62,000 nucleotides of DNA from positions 40,001 through 102,000 of the forward strand of contig CAJNDS010002819.1 in NCBI GenBank assembly GCA_905221605.1, read 5' to 3'. Below the pieces are notes generated by a model that did not search any database, was not told the origin of the DNA, and was given only the letters and a program-made list of their open reading frames with translations. The DNA comes from Symbiodinium natans. Its lineage: Eukaryota; Sar; Dinophyceae; Suessiales; Symbiodiniaceae. The translations under genes and the position numbers were made by a program. Positions 46,801 through 57,200 of the stretch are shown here, in pieces. The first letter of the stretch is position 1, and each line of letters starts with the position of its first letter.

Positions 46801-47516
46801 GGCTTGCAGCCAGGTGACCCTCTGAAGCTGAAGTCCCTTGTCAACTGTGCGAAGAGTGGTTTTAACATGCTGTAACCTTCTCCCGAATGCGTAGCAGAAG
46901 GGTTCCTGTTGAAAGAGTTGGTCAGCAGCCCAGGTTCAACTTCGGGGCGGCGATTCAAAATTGCGGCGGGGTCATTGCGATCATGAGTACCTTCAACATC
47001 GGCATCAGTCTGAACTTATGCATGGGTATTCCAGGTCTCTCGCACCTTTTGGCACTCCTCGACCAGGATTGCTGGACCTTGGCAAGCACCAAGTACTATC
47101 CCTTCATTGGCAAGCTGGTCGTCGGAGATACCAGCATCTGGGGCGAGTACTGGATTACCGGCGAATCCAAGACGACCATTAACTTCAACTTTGCGGTGCA
47201 CGAGCTCACTAAACCTGTCACAGAGTACTGCAACCTTCAGGGTGGTCGTTGGTGGGACAGGTGGTCCTACTACTGGTACCTGACAAAGTATGGCCATGCT
47301 GGAGCCTGTCAGAGGCTGCCCAATGCCGCACAGTGCCAGGTCCACGCCGCGGAGACGTCATGCCTCGCGGAGTTCAACGAGTATAGAGGCACAAACGGCC
47401 AATCGCTGAAGGTGAAGGTTGAGGACATGTACCACGAGGCCTACGACTGCTGGTGGAAGTGGTGCTCGTATCGGTACAAGTGGAAAACTATCGGCGAGTG
47501 GGAGTGGCAGCTGTGA
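42742..47516 (+). CDS. Gene A: secreted Cys/Trp-rich protein, 10 exons
   Basis: Exons 42742-43011, 44123-44209, 44367-44450, 44629-44715, 45257-45373, 45546-45706, 45856-45928, 46005-46668, 46814-46871 and 46934-47516 (TGA) give about 727 residues. The ATG at 42742 opens a signal peptide (APVVLGVLLLVFPECLLG). A Cys domain follows (YKVLSNEA, TTWSSACPGLENPL, VLCEDLC), then helical acidic segments (LSELDNDDPRL, EEVLSAMEISDETVK) and YLDKRC with VNVDYF. The second half, absent from paralogue B, has a Lys/Gln-rich helix, a NMSVNGT glycosylation site and a C-terminus crowded with Trp, Tyr and Cys (WWDRWSYYWYLTKYG, CWWKWCSYRYKWK). All acceptors are AG/G, with donors GC, GA, GC, GA, GC, GC, GT, GC and GT. 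Least certain are the starts of exons 4 and 6 and the end of exon 5. Family and function unknown; extracellular location is inferred. Confidence 0.72.
43660..43980. repeat. (AAG)n array around an assembly gap
   Basis: AAG triplets on both sides of a run of N. Lys, Glu or Arg polymers in + frames and Phe, Leu or Ser polymers on - are artefacts. It lies inside intron 1 of gene A, so its true length does not affect the coding sequence. Confidence 0.9.
43740..43839. other. Assembly gap, 100 N
   Basis: Exactly 100 undetermined bases, the usual placeholder for a gap of unknown size. It falls within the AAG array in intron 1 of gene A. Confidence 0.99.
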
Positions 47517-47835
47517 GGCCGTCGTTGGCCGGGAAGCGACGGGAAACCTTGGGTTGTAAGCAACATAAGCAACCGTTTTGTCCATCATAGTCCGCTGTGG
47601 TGACTTGCGCAAAATGTTTGGTGTTGTCCCTGTCGCGACGCCCGGCATGTTCATGATGCTGGCGTTCGGCACCATACCATAGTGCGCCTCAAAGCACAAA
47701 GCCGTGTGCCAACACTACATGGCAAGGAGGTCGGCAGCACTTCGGCAGCGCTGTGCAAAAATGATGGCTCCTTCAGTTCAATCTGTGCGTCATTCTGCGT
47801 CTCTGTGCTCACGGGAGGATCACGCTTCGTGTAGA

Positions 47836-47866
47836 AGAGGGCATAGGCAACCTGCCTATGCCCTCT
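47836..47866. terminator. Perfect 14-bp hairpin 3' of gene A
   Basis: agagggcataggca (47836-47849) and its exact reverse complement (47853-47866) are separated by three bases. It lies 320 bp after the gene A stop codon. A role in 3' end formation or a structured RNA is possible; there is no T-run after it, and bacterial-type termination does not apply here. Typed as terminator only for want of a better class. Confidence 0.4.
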
Positions 47867-48327
47867 GCCAGCTAGACTAGACTCAGCTAAACCCATGAAT
47901 CTTCACCGTCCCAACTTCGAGACTTCAAAGCGAAAACGTTTGCCTTCTTTGGCCGCAATCCCAAAAGCGTCTCCATACCCTGAACTCATAGCTAACACAC
48001 GAACCGGGATACTGGGACTTCAGGTACTCCCAGCATTGCTTTGCCGGAGCTCTGGAGCATCGTTGGGGGCGAGCTGTCAGTGTAAAGTGCGAAGAGAGTT
48101 GAGGGCCTAGGAGTCGAGGCTCCGATAAAAACGGCATGCAATATAGCGGTAGGGGCGTGTAACGCTCATGTGATTCTGTGCACGCTCGCTCACTCACTCT
48201 ATATCTGTACTTGGCATCGCAGAGAGCATCTTAATCAAGATGCTTGAGTGCACGAGGGGGAGGGGTGCGTGTCTGTGTGCGAATCGCCCGGAAAGTTGCG
48301 ACTGGAGACTGCGGTACATATTGCAAA

Positions 48328-48526
48328 CGCGCACGCGCACACGCGCACGCGCACACGCGCACGCGCACACGCGCACGCGCACACGCGCACGCGCACACGC
48401 GCACGCGCACACGCGCACGCGCACACGCGCACGCGCACACGGCACGCGCACACGCACACGCTGCGCAGCACCGCTTGCGCTCGCACACGCACGCGCACAG
48501 CACGCGCACACGCATGCGCGCGCGCA

Positions 48527-48611
<85 letters not shown>

Positions 48612-49450
48612 ACACCCACACACACACGCACACGCACACGCACACGCACACGCACACGCACACGCACACGCACACGCACACGCACACGCACACGCACACG
48701 CAAATGTAGACGCCCACGCGCACGCGCACGCGCACACGCACACGCAAACGCACACGCAGATGGATATGGACATGCGCACGCTCACACACACGCACACGCA
48801 CACGCACACACACGCAACACACGCACACGCACACACACGCAACACGCACACATGCAAACGCACACGCAAACACACGCAAACACACGCACGCACGCACACA
48901 CGCAAACGCACGCAAACACACGCAAACACACGCAAACACACGCAAACACACGCAAACACACGCAAACACACGCAAACACACGCAAACACACGCAAACACA
49001 CGCCAACACACGCGAACACATGCAACACACGCGAACACACGCGAACACACGCGAACACACGCGAACACACGCGAACACACGCGAACACACGCGAACACAC
49101 GCGAACACACGCGAACACACGCGAACACACGCGAACACACGCGAACACACGCGAACACACACGAACACACGCGAACACACGCGAACACACGCGAACACAC
49201 GCGAACACACGCGAACACACGCGAACACACGCGAACACACGCAAACACACAAACACACAAACACACAAAAACACAAACAGACAAACACACAAACACACAA
49301 GCACACAAACAAACACACAAGTCACAAACACACAAACACACAAGCACATGCAAACACAAACACACACACAAACACACAACCACACAAGCACACAAACACA
49401 CAAACACACAAACACACAGACACAGAGACACACAGACACACAGACGCACA

Positions 49451-49491
<41 letters not shown>

Positions 49492-49507
49492 GGAGACAGA
49501 CAGACAG

Positions 49508-49539
<32 letters not shown>

Positions 49540-50233
49540 ACTCCACAGACACACACTCACACACAAACACACGCACACACAGACACATAAGCACACAAAT
49601 GCACAAACGGACAAACGGACACCACACACACACAAACCCACAAAGGCACACAGGCACAAACGTACAACGCACAAACGGACAAACGCACAAACGCACAGAC
49701 GCACAAACCTACAAATGTGCAAAGTCACAAACACACAAACACACAAACACACAAACACACAAACACACAAACACACAAACACACAAACACACAAACACAC
49801 AAACACACAAACACACAAACACACAAACACACAAACACACAAACACACAAACACACCGCACACCCCGCACACCCTGCACACCCCGCACACCCCGCACACC
49901 CCGCACACCCGCACACCCCGCACACCCGCACACCCGCACACCCGCACACCCCGCACACCCCGCACACCCCGCACACCCCGCACACCCCGCACACCCGCAG
50001 ACCTGCACACCCGCACACCTGCACACCCGCACACCCGCACACCCGCACACCCGCACACCCGCACACCTGCACACCTGCACGCACCCCCCCGCACGCACGC
50101 ACCCACCCCCACCCACCCACCCCCACCCCCACCCCCCCCACCCCCACCCCCCCCCCACCCCCCCCCCACCCCCCCACCCCCACCCCCACCCCCCCCCCAC
50201 CCCCACCCCCACCCCCCCACCCCCACCCCCACC
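48328..50233. repeat. 1.9-kb compound CA-rich satellite block
   Basis: Several arrays abut without unique DNA. They are: (cacgcg)n at 48335-48450; (CA)n at 48530-48610; (cacacg)n at 48625-48700; a 10-bp unit acacacgcaa at 48900-49000; its variant acacacgcga at 49020-49240; an 8-bp acacacaa unit at 49250-49400 and 49725-49855; a cgcacaccc unit at 49856-50085; and C-rich cccccac at 50095-50232. Neighbouring arrays differ by one or two bases in the unit, as if one grew out of another. ORFs of up to 868 codons here are artefacts. Confidence 0.95.
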
Positions 50234-50284
50234 CTAAGGAAACATTTCGCGCGTCGTACCGTATCGGAGTTTGCGTGGAGATGG

Positions 50285-50645
50285 GCAAAAAGTCGAAAAG
50301 CGCAAAAAACAAGAAAAGCGCAAAAAGTCGAAAAACAAGAAAAGCTCGTCAAAAACCAAGAAAAACACAAAAAACGATAAAAACCCGAAAAGCGAGAAAA
50401 ACGCAAAAACCAAAAAGAACATGCATGTAGGTTCGTGCTTGTCGCCATTTTCGCGTTTTGCGCGCTTTTCGCGCTTTTCGCGTTTTTCGCGCTTTTCGCG
50501 CTTTTCGTGCTTTTCGCGTTTTTCGCGTTTTTCGCGCTTTTCGCGTTTTTCGCGTTTTTCGCGCTTTTCGCGTTTTCCGCGCTTTTCGCGCTTTTCGCGT
50601 TTTTCGTGTTTTTCGCATTTTTCGCGTTTTCCCGTTTTTCCTGTT
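50285..50645. repeat. Inverted pair of cgaaaagcg / cgcttttcg arrays
   Basis: From 50285 to 50420 the + strand carries gcgaaaa-type units. From 50450 to 50640 it carries the complementary cgtttttcgcgcttttcg units. The two halves could fold on each other imperfectly. A second T-strand array of the same unit is at 52060-52360. Confidence 0.8.
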
Positions 50646-50819
50646 CGAGCCCTCGGCACGAGTCTCTTCTCAAGACTGCCGGAAGTGGTGGATGAGAGCG
50701 ACGCCGTGGACTGTGACGGCCTGTTGCAAGTCTGCCAGGCTGGGTTGCTGCGCTTGGGATTTTGTACAGGGATGTTTCGTCAACATAAAAGAGCTTGGGT
50801 GTCTGGGTTTGTCTCAAGG

Positions 50820-50915
50820 ATGGCCCAAACTCTAAATCCAAGGCCCCAAGCTCTAGCCCATAAACCGCCCTAAGCCCTACCCCATAAACCCTTAACCCAA
50901 ACCAGAAAACCCTGT
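50820..50915. repeat. Degenerate telomere-like stretch (C-strand)
   Basis: Phrases such as ccctaag, cccataaaccgccctaag and acccttaaccc resemble mutated copies of CCCTAAA. It lies immediately before the AT array. Confidence 0.6.
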
Positions 50916-50986
50916 GTAAAGAGCTTCACCAGTTAGGAGCTCAGCATCATACGAGGACTTTGTTTGCATGCACTACCACATGAATC

Positions 50987-51690
50987 CCTTATACATATAT
51001 ACATATATACATATATACATATATACATATATACATATATACATATATACATATATACATATATACATATATACAGATATTATACACATATTATACATAT
51101 ACTATACATATATTATACATATATACATATATACATATATACATATATACATATATACATATATACATATATACATATATACATATATACATATATACAT
51201 ATATACATATATACATATATACATATATACATATATACATATATACATATATTATATATATACATATATATATACATATATATACATATATACATACATA
51301 TATACATATATATATACATATATACATATATATTACACATATACTATATTATACATATATACATGTATACATACATATATATATATATACATATATACAT
51401 ATACATATATACATATATACATATATACATATACACATATTTATACATATACTATACATATATTATACATATATACATATATACATATATACATATATAC
51501 ATATATACATATATACATATATACATATATACATATATACATATATACATATATACATATATACATATATACATATACACATATTATACATATACTATAC
51601 ATATATTATACATATATACATATATACATATATACATATATACATATATACATATATATACATATATATACATATATATATAGATATATG
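50987..51690. repeat. 0.7-kb (ATATAC)n array
   Basis: Hexamers atatac with occasional ttatacatatac interruptions that themselves recur at about 51075, 51425 and 51580, suggesting copying of larger blocks. Confidence 0.95.
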
Positions 51691-51779
51691 TATATACGTG
51701 TGTGGGTGTGTGGGTGTGTTAGAGAACACAGACACAGAGAGGAGAGAAGGGCCGAGAGGCAGACAGAGAGATAAGGAGC

Positions 51780-52045
51780 AAACGAACCCAGACCTAAGCC
51801 CTGAAACCTTAAAATTTAAAACCTCAGCCCTATAACCCCCCCGCACCCACTCCAATACTTAAGAATCCACCCTAAACGCCTGAACCATCCCCAACCCCCA
51901 AGTCGAAACTCTAAACCCTGAACCCTATACCCCCCTGGAGCTACGCGCGGGCCACTCTGACGACACATTCAGGGTTTGAAGCATGTTTATTTGGGGCGGT
52001 TTCGGGTAAGTTTAGGGCTTGTAGGGTTTGGACTTTAGGGACGTG
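51780..52045. repeat. Degenerate telomere-like stretches, both strands
   Basis: 51780-51945 carries C-strand phrases (ccctgaaacc, aaaccctgaaccct). 51985-52045 carries G-strand phrases (gtttagggc, gtagggtttgg, tttaggga). With 50820-50915 they bracket the AT array. Confidence 0.55.
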
Positions 52046-52059
52046 TTCTGTCCTTGTTT

Positions 52060-52360
52060 CCGTTTTCGCGTTTTTCGCACTTTTTTGGCGTCTTTCGCGT
52101 GTGTTGGGTATTTTCCCGTTTGTCGCGTTTGCGCGTTTTTACCGTTTTCGCATTTTGCGCGTATGTTTTTCGCGTTTTTTCGCGCTTTTCGCGTTTTTCG
52201 CGGTTTTCGCGCTTTTCGCGTTTTTCGCGTTTTTCGCGGTTTTCGCGTTTTTCGCGCTTTTCGCGGTTTTCGCGCTTTTCGCGCTTTTCGCGTTTTTCGC
52301 GTTTTTCGCGGTTTTCGCGGTTTTCGCGTTTTTCGCGTTTTTCGCGTTTTCGCGTTCTCG
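52060..52360. repeat. cgcgtttttcg array, second copy
   Basis: About 300 bp of cgcgtttttcgcgcttttcg-type units on the + strand, matching the array at 50450-50640. CA/CCCA microsatellites follow at 52406-52522. Confidence 0.9.
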
Positions 52361-52573
52361 TCACCGCCTCCGCTTAGCCAAGACACACAAAGCGTTTCCA
52401 CAGTCCCCCACCCCCACCCCCACCCCCACACCCACACCCACACCCACACCCACACCCACACCCACACCCACACGCACACGCACACGCACAGGCACAGGCA
52501 CACGCACACGCACACGCACACCGCCAGGAGCGGTCCCTGAGAGCCGTCCCCAGCTCGAAGACTTCTCGTCACG

Positions 52574-53163
52574 TTGATTTTGTGGGACCGGGCATCCTTT
52601 TTCCGGAGTCGTTCTGGTTCGTTGTTCGTCGGGCAGCTGGCGTTTGTGTGTCTGGGCATGCTACGCGATGGCTCTTGCCGGCGTACAGCTTCCACATCAA
52701 CGCGTCTGGCCCTGGGGAGTATCCCGGTAACACGCCTTTGCCGTCATGTAGGCAACACTCATGTCACCATGGTCTTTTTCGCCGAGCTCGTCCTGCAGGC
52801 CAAACTCACCCCCAATCATCGTCTTCGTCGTCCTCGGCTTCGTTGGTGGTGCACGGTGCTGGTCCTCCCCATGCGCTCCCAGGACTTCTTCATCGATCTG
52901 TCCAAGAGAATAGCAGCAAGCTGGAGAAGCATTCTCAGTGCTCGCCAGCAAGCTTACTTCGGAGCTCTCGTCCAGATTGGCCCGGTCAACGAAGAGCCAT
53001 GCCGACGCCACGTCGGGGAGACCGCTCACAGGAGGAGGCAGAGGAATATGTCAAAGGTGGCGAATCCAGCATGGGAAATGCAGTCCGGTCATCCTTGCAC
53101 GCGTCCCATGTGCTGCTACACGGAAGAACTGTTGCGCAGGTCAGGGTAGGGGGTAGAGGGTAG
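52574..53163. CDS. Coding-like block, strand unresolved
   Basis: About 590 bp of non-repetitive DNA between satellite blocks with three long open frames. The + frame from 52574 (191 codons) includes DFFIDLSKRIAASW and AYFGALVQIGP. The + frame from 52582 (193 codons) includes EEAEEYVKGGES. A - frame at 52697-53029 reads EFGLQDELGEKDHGD. Each has protein-like parts and none shows a known domain. At least one exon is probably present. I cannot say which strand; the neighbouring confident genes are on +. Confidence 0.3.
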
Positions 53164-53329
53164 GGGGGTAAGGAGGTATATAGGGGGCAGCGGCGGGGTA
53201 CTGTAGGGCACGGAGGGCTGATGACGGTTGGGGGTGGGTGCGGAAACCTTTTAAAGATTTTGACGAAAGAAGTGGAAGGAGACAAATAAAGGGGGGGGGT
53301 GAGGGTGGTGGCGCGCACTCACCCCAGAC

Positions 53330-53535
53330 CCCACGACCTCACGACCTCACGACCCCACGACCCCACGACCCCACGACCCACGACCCACGACCCACGACCC
53401 ACGACCCACATCCCACAACCCACAACCCACAACCCACACACAGACTCACAGACACACAGACACGCAGACACACAGACACACAGACACACAGACACACAGA
53501 CACACAGGCACAGAGACACACAGACACACAGGTTC
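53330..53535. repeat. cccacgac and (agacacac)n arrays
   Basis: A ctcacgac/cccacgac run (53330-53410) changes into cccacaac and then an 8-bp agacacac array to about 53532. Confidence 0.9.
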
Positions 53536-53593
53536 GCACACCACTCTGACCGGCTGGTATCCTGAGCATCCACGTTGCGCCGTCTTATGTGAG

Positions 53594-53643
53594 TGGATGA
53601 TCCACCAGTGCTTCGAGTCCTTCGCCAGTGCCTCGGAAAGCCT
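53594..53643 (+). pseudogene. Near-copy of gene G exon 41217-41250
   Basis: The segment with atgatccaccagtgcttcg, continuing for about 50 bp, matches 41218-41265 with only a few substitutions. In the shared frame it reads MIHQCFESFASASES against MIHHCFESFASASES. One change is synonymous (TGC/TGT) and the others are conservative. It lies 0.6 kb upstream of gene B, as the original lies 1.5 kb upstream of gene A. No other gene G exon is clear nearby, so it is probably a relic of a tandem block duplication. It may still be functional as part of an undetected gene. Confidence 0.55.
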
Positions 53644-54212
53644 TTCGACGAGAGCAAGCAGCGCCTCTCACGAGGATCTGGCAGTTCGTGGCAGTCGTGG
53701 CGTACTGGCGTACTAGCTTGAATTGCCTCCTGCCATCGACTGAATCGACTCCGAACGTGGGCATCTGCCGGCCCTCAGTGGCGTCTGGCGTACAGCTGCG
53801 CTTCCCCTATTTCCATCTGGCTTTCTAGTCACGCTCCGCCCCGATGGGGACGGCAGAGATCGTGAGGAACGAAGTCTGAGAGAAAGACTCGAGTGAGTGG
53901 TGCGGGGATGTGTTGATCGCTTGGAATAGCTTCATTCATCTTCGACAACCTCTAACCCTTTGCTTGCGTTTACTTCAGTGCGAGTTACGTTCGCATTGAT
54001 TCGACTCCCATTCCATGTTGCTTTACAGGTCTTTACAGTGCCAAGCAAGGGGATGGAAAGTCCTGAAATAGGGAGTTCGCTGATGGGAGACCATGAGCTG
54101 GAAACACAAGAAGCATATGTCACGCGCCCATGCTTGTCTATTTTATCTGCATTCTGAACCGCAGCCTTTATGAGTTCACTGCCAGCTCTGAGGGTAATCG
54201 AAGTCTCGCAGC

Positions 54213-57200
54213 ATGCTGGCCGTACTCGCAGCGGCAGCTCTTTGCCTTAGTTCCGTGCGGAGCTACAAGGTCCATGGAAATGAAGCAATTGAAGCCAACC
54301 GTTCAGGAGCAAAAGCATACTGCACTGATCGGGGGGCTGCGGCAGCCTTATCTTGTAAAGAGATCATCGAAATCTTGCAGATGAAGTGCAACGAAACTTG
54401 GCAAGACTTGTGTCCTGGCGCAAACCATCCACTCAATGAGAAGTTCAACACGAAGACCTTTGCTGAGTGGTGCCCGGACATCTGCCCGACTCCCTCCACG
54501 ACCCAGCCGACCTCGACCCAGCCAAAGGCCCCGAGAATTCTGAGTTAAAATTTGAGGCTTCTGAGCCTAAGGTTAGAGAGCTCTGAGGTCAGGCTTTAGA
54601 ATGGATTGCGAGGTGTTGACAATATCTGATGCTTCTGCCCGAAGGTTCCGCTGAAGGACTTGTCAGTGGAAGACTTCAACAATAAGATCGGCAAAGCCAG
54701 TCAGACCTTGGATTGTCTGGCGGCGATGAGCAAGGAGGCCGCACCGGGGGTCTTTGGGGATCTGCTCGCAGGCAGTTCTTGTGTTCTGCCTTTTCTTCGG
54801 AATCCTGGAAGGTCTCAGGAGTTCCAGCAGCCTCTCTAAAGAACCCAAGCCATCCCATGGCGCCATGGTGGGTATTGCGCACAGCGTAAAGAAGGGACAG
54901 AACGACTGCCCCGAGGTTGCCTGTTCGCCTTACATGCTTTCAGAATCATTGCCACATTCCTGATCCGAAGCCTGAAAAACTGCCAGCCCAAACATGGGAA
55001 AAGGCAGTCCTTAAGGCTCATTTATGTTCCATTCCTCACGACTGTTTGCAGGCAGAGGATGCTGGTGACATCCAGAAAGCGGACGAACTGAAGCAATTGA
55101 TGAATGCGGAGCTCGCGACGGAGCTCGATAAGTTGGCCGAGCTGAGTAGCCAAGACCATGAGGCAGCGCGATGACCAAGACATGGACGTGTAACTACAGT
55201 CAGAGTGAGGGCGGGAGAGAGTGTGGTGTGTGAGAAGAGTGAGAACAGTGTGAGAAGAGTGTGAGAAGAGTGTGAGAAGAGTGTGAAGAGTGTGAGAAGA
55301 GCGTGAGAAGAGTGTGAGAAGAGTGTGAGAAGAGTGTGAGAAGAGTGTGAGAAGAGTGTGAGAGCGAGAGAGTCAGAGATTAAGAGAGATCGTGAGAAAA
55401 TGTGTGAGAGTGTGACAGTGTGAGATACTGACAGATCGGGGAGGCAAATCTGTAGGGTGTGCCAGCGCGTGTCAGGTGAGTGAGATGCAAAAGCAGTCTG
55501 GCAGACAAGTTGCGGTGAAGCAAGTCCAGGAGCGGCCCTGCACTTAAGCTCCACTTCGGCTCCGCTTCGGCTCCGCTTCCGCATACGGCTTAAGAGTGTT
55601 TGAAGGCTTGAGGCTTTAAGGCCCAGCCAGCTCGCTTTGTTTCATCGTGCGCGTCTGTTTATGCATGCATGTGCGTGCTCTCTTGTGTGTGTATGTGTCA
55701 TGCTAGGGACATGCAAGGGGTCACTCCCAGCAACATTCAGTCTGCGCGAGAAGGAAGCTTGCCATGCACTCCCAGCACCTTCCAAAGAAAAAGACCGGCT
55801 TGGGCAGACCAGCTCACGGGTAAAACGAGCAGCCAGCACGCCAACCTTCAAAGGTTTACGCACATTCCGCGAAGGCCAGCACGTGGTTTGCCGCCAACTA
55901 CGCCGGCTGCAACAGGCTTCGTTCTCATACGATGGTTGGGCAACCTCGAATGTTTTGCCGAGAAGAAGAAAAATCCATTCGGACATTCATAACTTTGGTC
56001 CAGAAAACTTAGCCTTCCGATTCCATTACCCAGGACCGTTGCCCGAAGCTTGGCACATGTGCTGCAGCGCGGAGCATACCTGTAATGCAATTCGGGAAAA
56101 TGAACTACGGCTGAGCGCATCGCCGTCATCCACATGCAGTGGAGTGACCATCCAGAGATGCAAAGCGCCGCAAGCAGCACACGCTGTAACTCAGGACTAT
56201 AGCACTTTTTACATGCGCTGTACGACCCTGGCAGAATGACTTTTTTGGGTCGTTTTGACTTCAAGGACCATGGTCTTGGTACGCATTTTACACACACACA
56301 CACAGACTGACTGAGCGTGGACACTTTAGGCAGTTGTGGTGGCGACTCTATCAGCAGTCAATCTTGCAAACTGTACACTTTGGAGCCTTTTGCGGCCAAG
56401 AGCGTTTGTTTTCATTCGCCTCACGACGGAATCCGAACATCAACACTTTTCCTACGCTGGCCAGAACACCATAGCCAGAAGGCTTCTCCGGAAACCGAAG
56501 GTACCGCCAGCTGGACCATGGCGCCATCGTCGGCACGGAAACCCATTGGCCAAAGGGCGGGAAGGTAAAACGGAGAGATACGGGAATAAGGAGTTGGGGC
56601 GAGGTTAAAATGAGGTGGGGTGGAAGAATCAAGAAGGCGCAGGGGAGCGAGGGGGGGGGGGGAAGTTTAAGTCGGCCCTCAACGAACTGCCCCTGGTCCT
56701 GGCGAACCTTCAAAATTATGTGGGGCCTCAGCAGCCTCAGCGGGAGGATCAGGAGGGTGGTACCCCAGTTTCCCTAGACTCCTGTGATCTCCGACGGCCT
56801 GGGGCCTCGGCGGATTGTTGGTGCTCTCATGAAAGTGTCCATCAGGTCCGTGCTGGTTCGATAGCTGGTCCTGGCTTGTCCTTTCCTTTGGCCCCCTCGT
56901 TTTTCGTGTATGGAGGCTTATGTGCTTCTATGGCGTCTGATTGAATTGCCTCAAGCCTCGTAGACCTACCGGCATGCACACCGTCTGCTTTGAGGCAATT
57001 TTCCGGTTTGATGTCTGGGGAAGAGATTGGACTTCAGACTTCAGACTGTTTTGTTGCCAACAGTGACAGCTGTAGTATGTCGCACACAGATTAAAGGCCA
57101 GCGTGGAAGCATGGCTGCTTGTTTGGCTTGTTTGGCTTGCCGCGGGAGGATGAGCTGGACAAAGATGTCTCAAACGTGCTGTCTGCCATGGAACTTTCTT

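Noticed and set aside
46697-46813. GTAGCG donor at 46697 as the end of gene A exon 8
   Set aside because: It is the better-looking GT site, but with every acceptor tested it leads to a stop or to the wrong frame; the GC donor at 46669 joins in phase to 46814.
48900-49240. CRISPR-like regular repeats
   Set aside because: The spacing is that of a 10-bp satellite with no unique spacers, and the genome is eukaryotic.
48235-50841. 868-codon - strand ORF and 665-codon + strand ORF
   Set aside because: They are translations of CA-rich satellites (Cys/Val on one strand, His/Thr on the other); both strands are open only because the repeat units contain no stops.
50964-51774. Tyr/Ile/His ORFs of up to 268 codons
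   Set aside because: Translations of the (ATATAC)n array.
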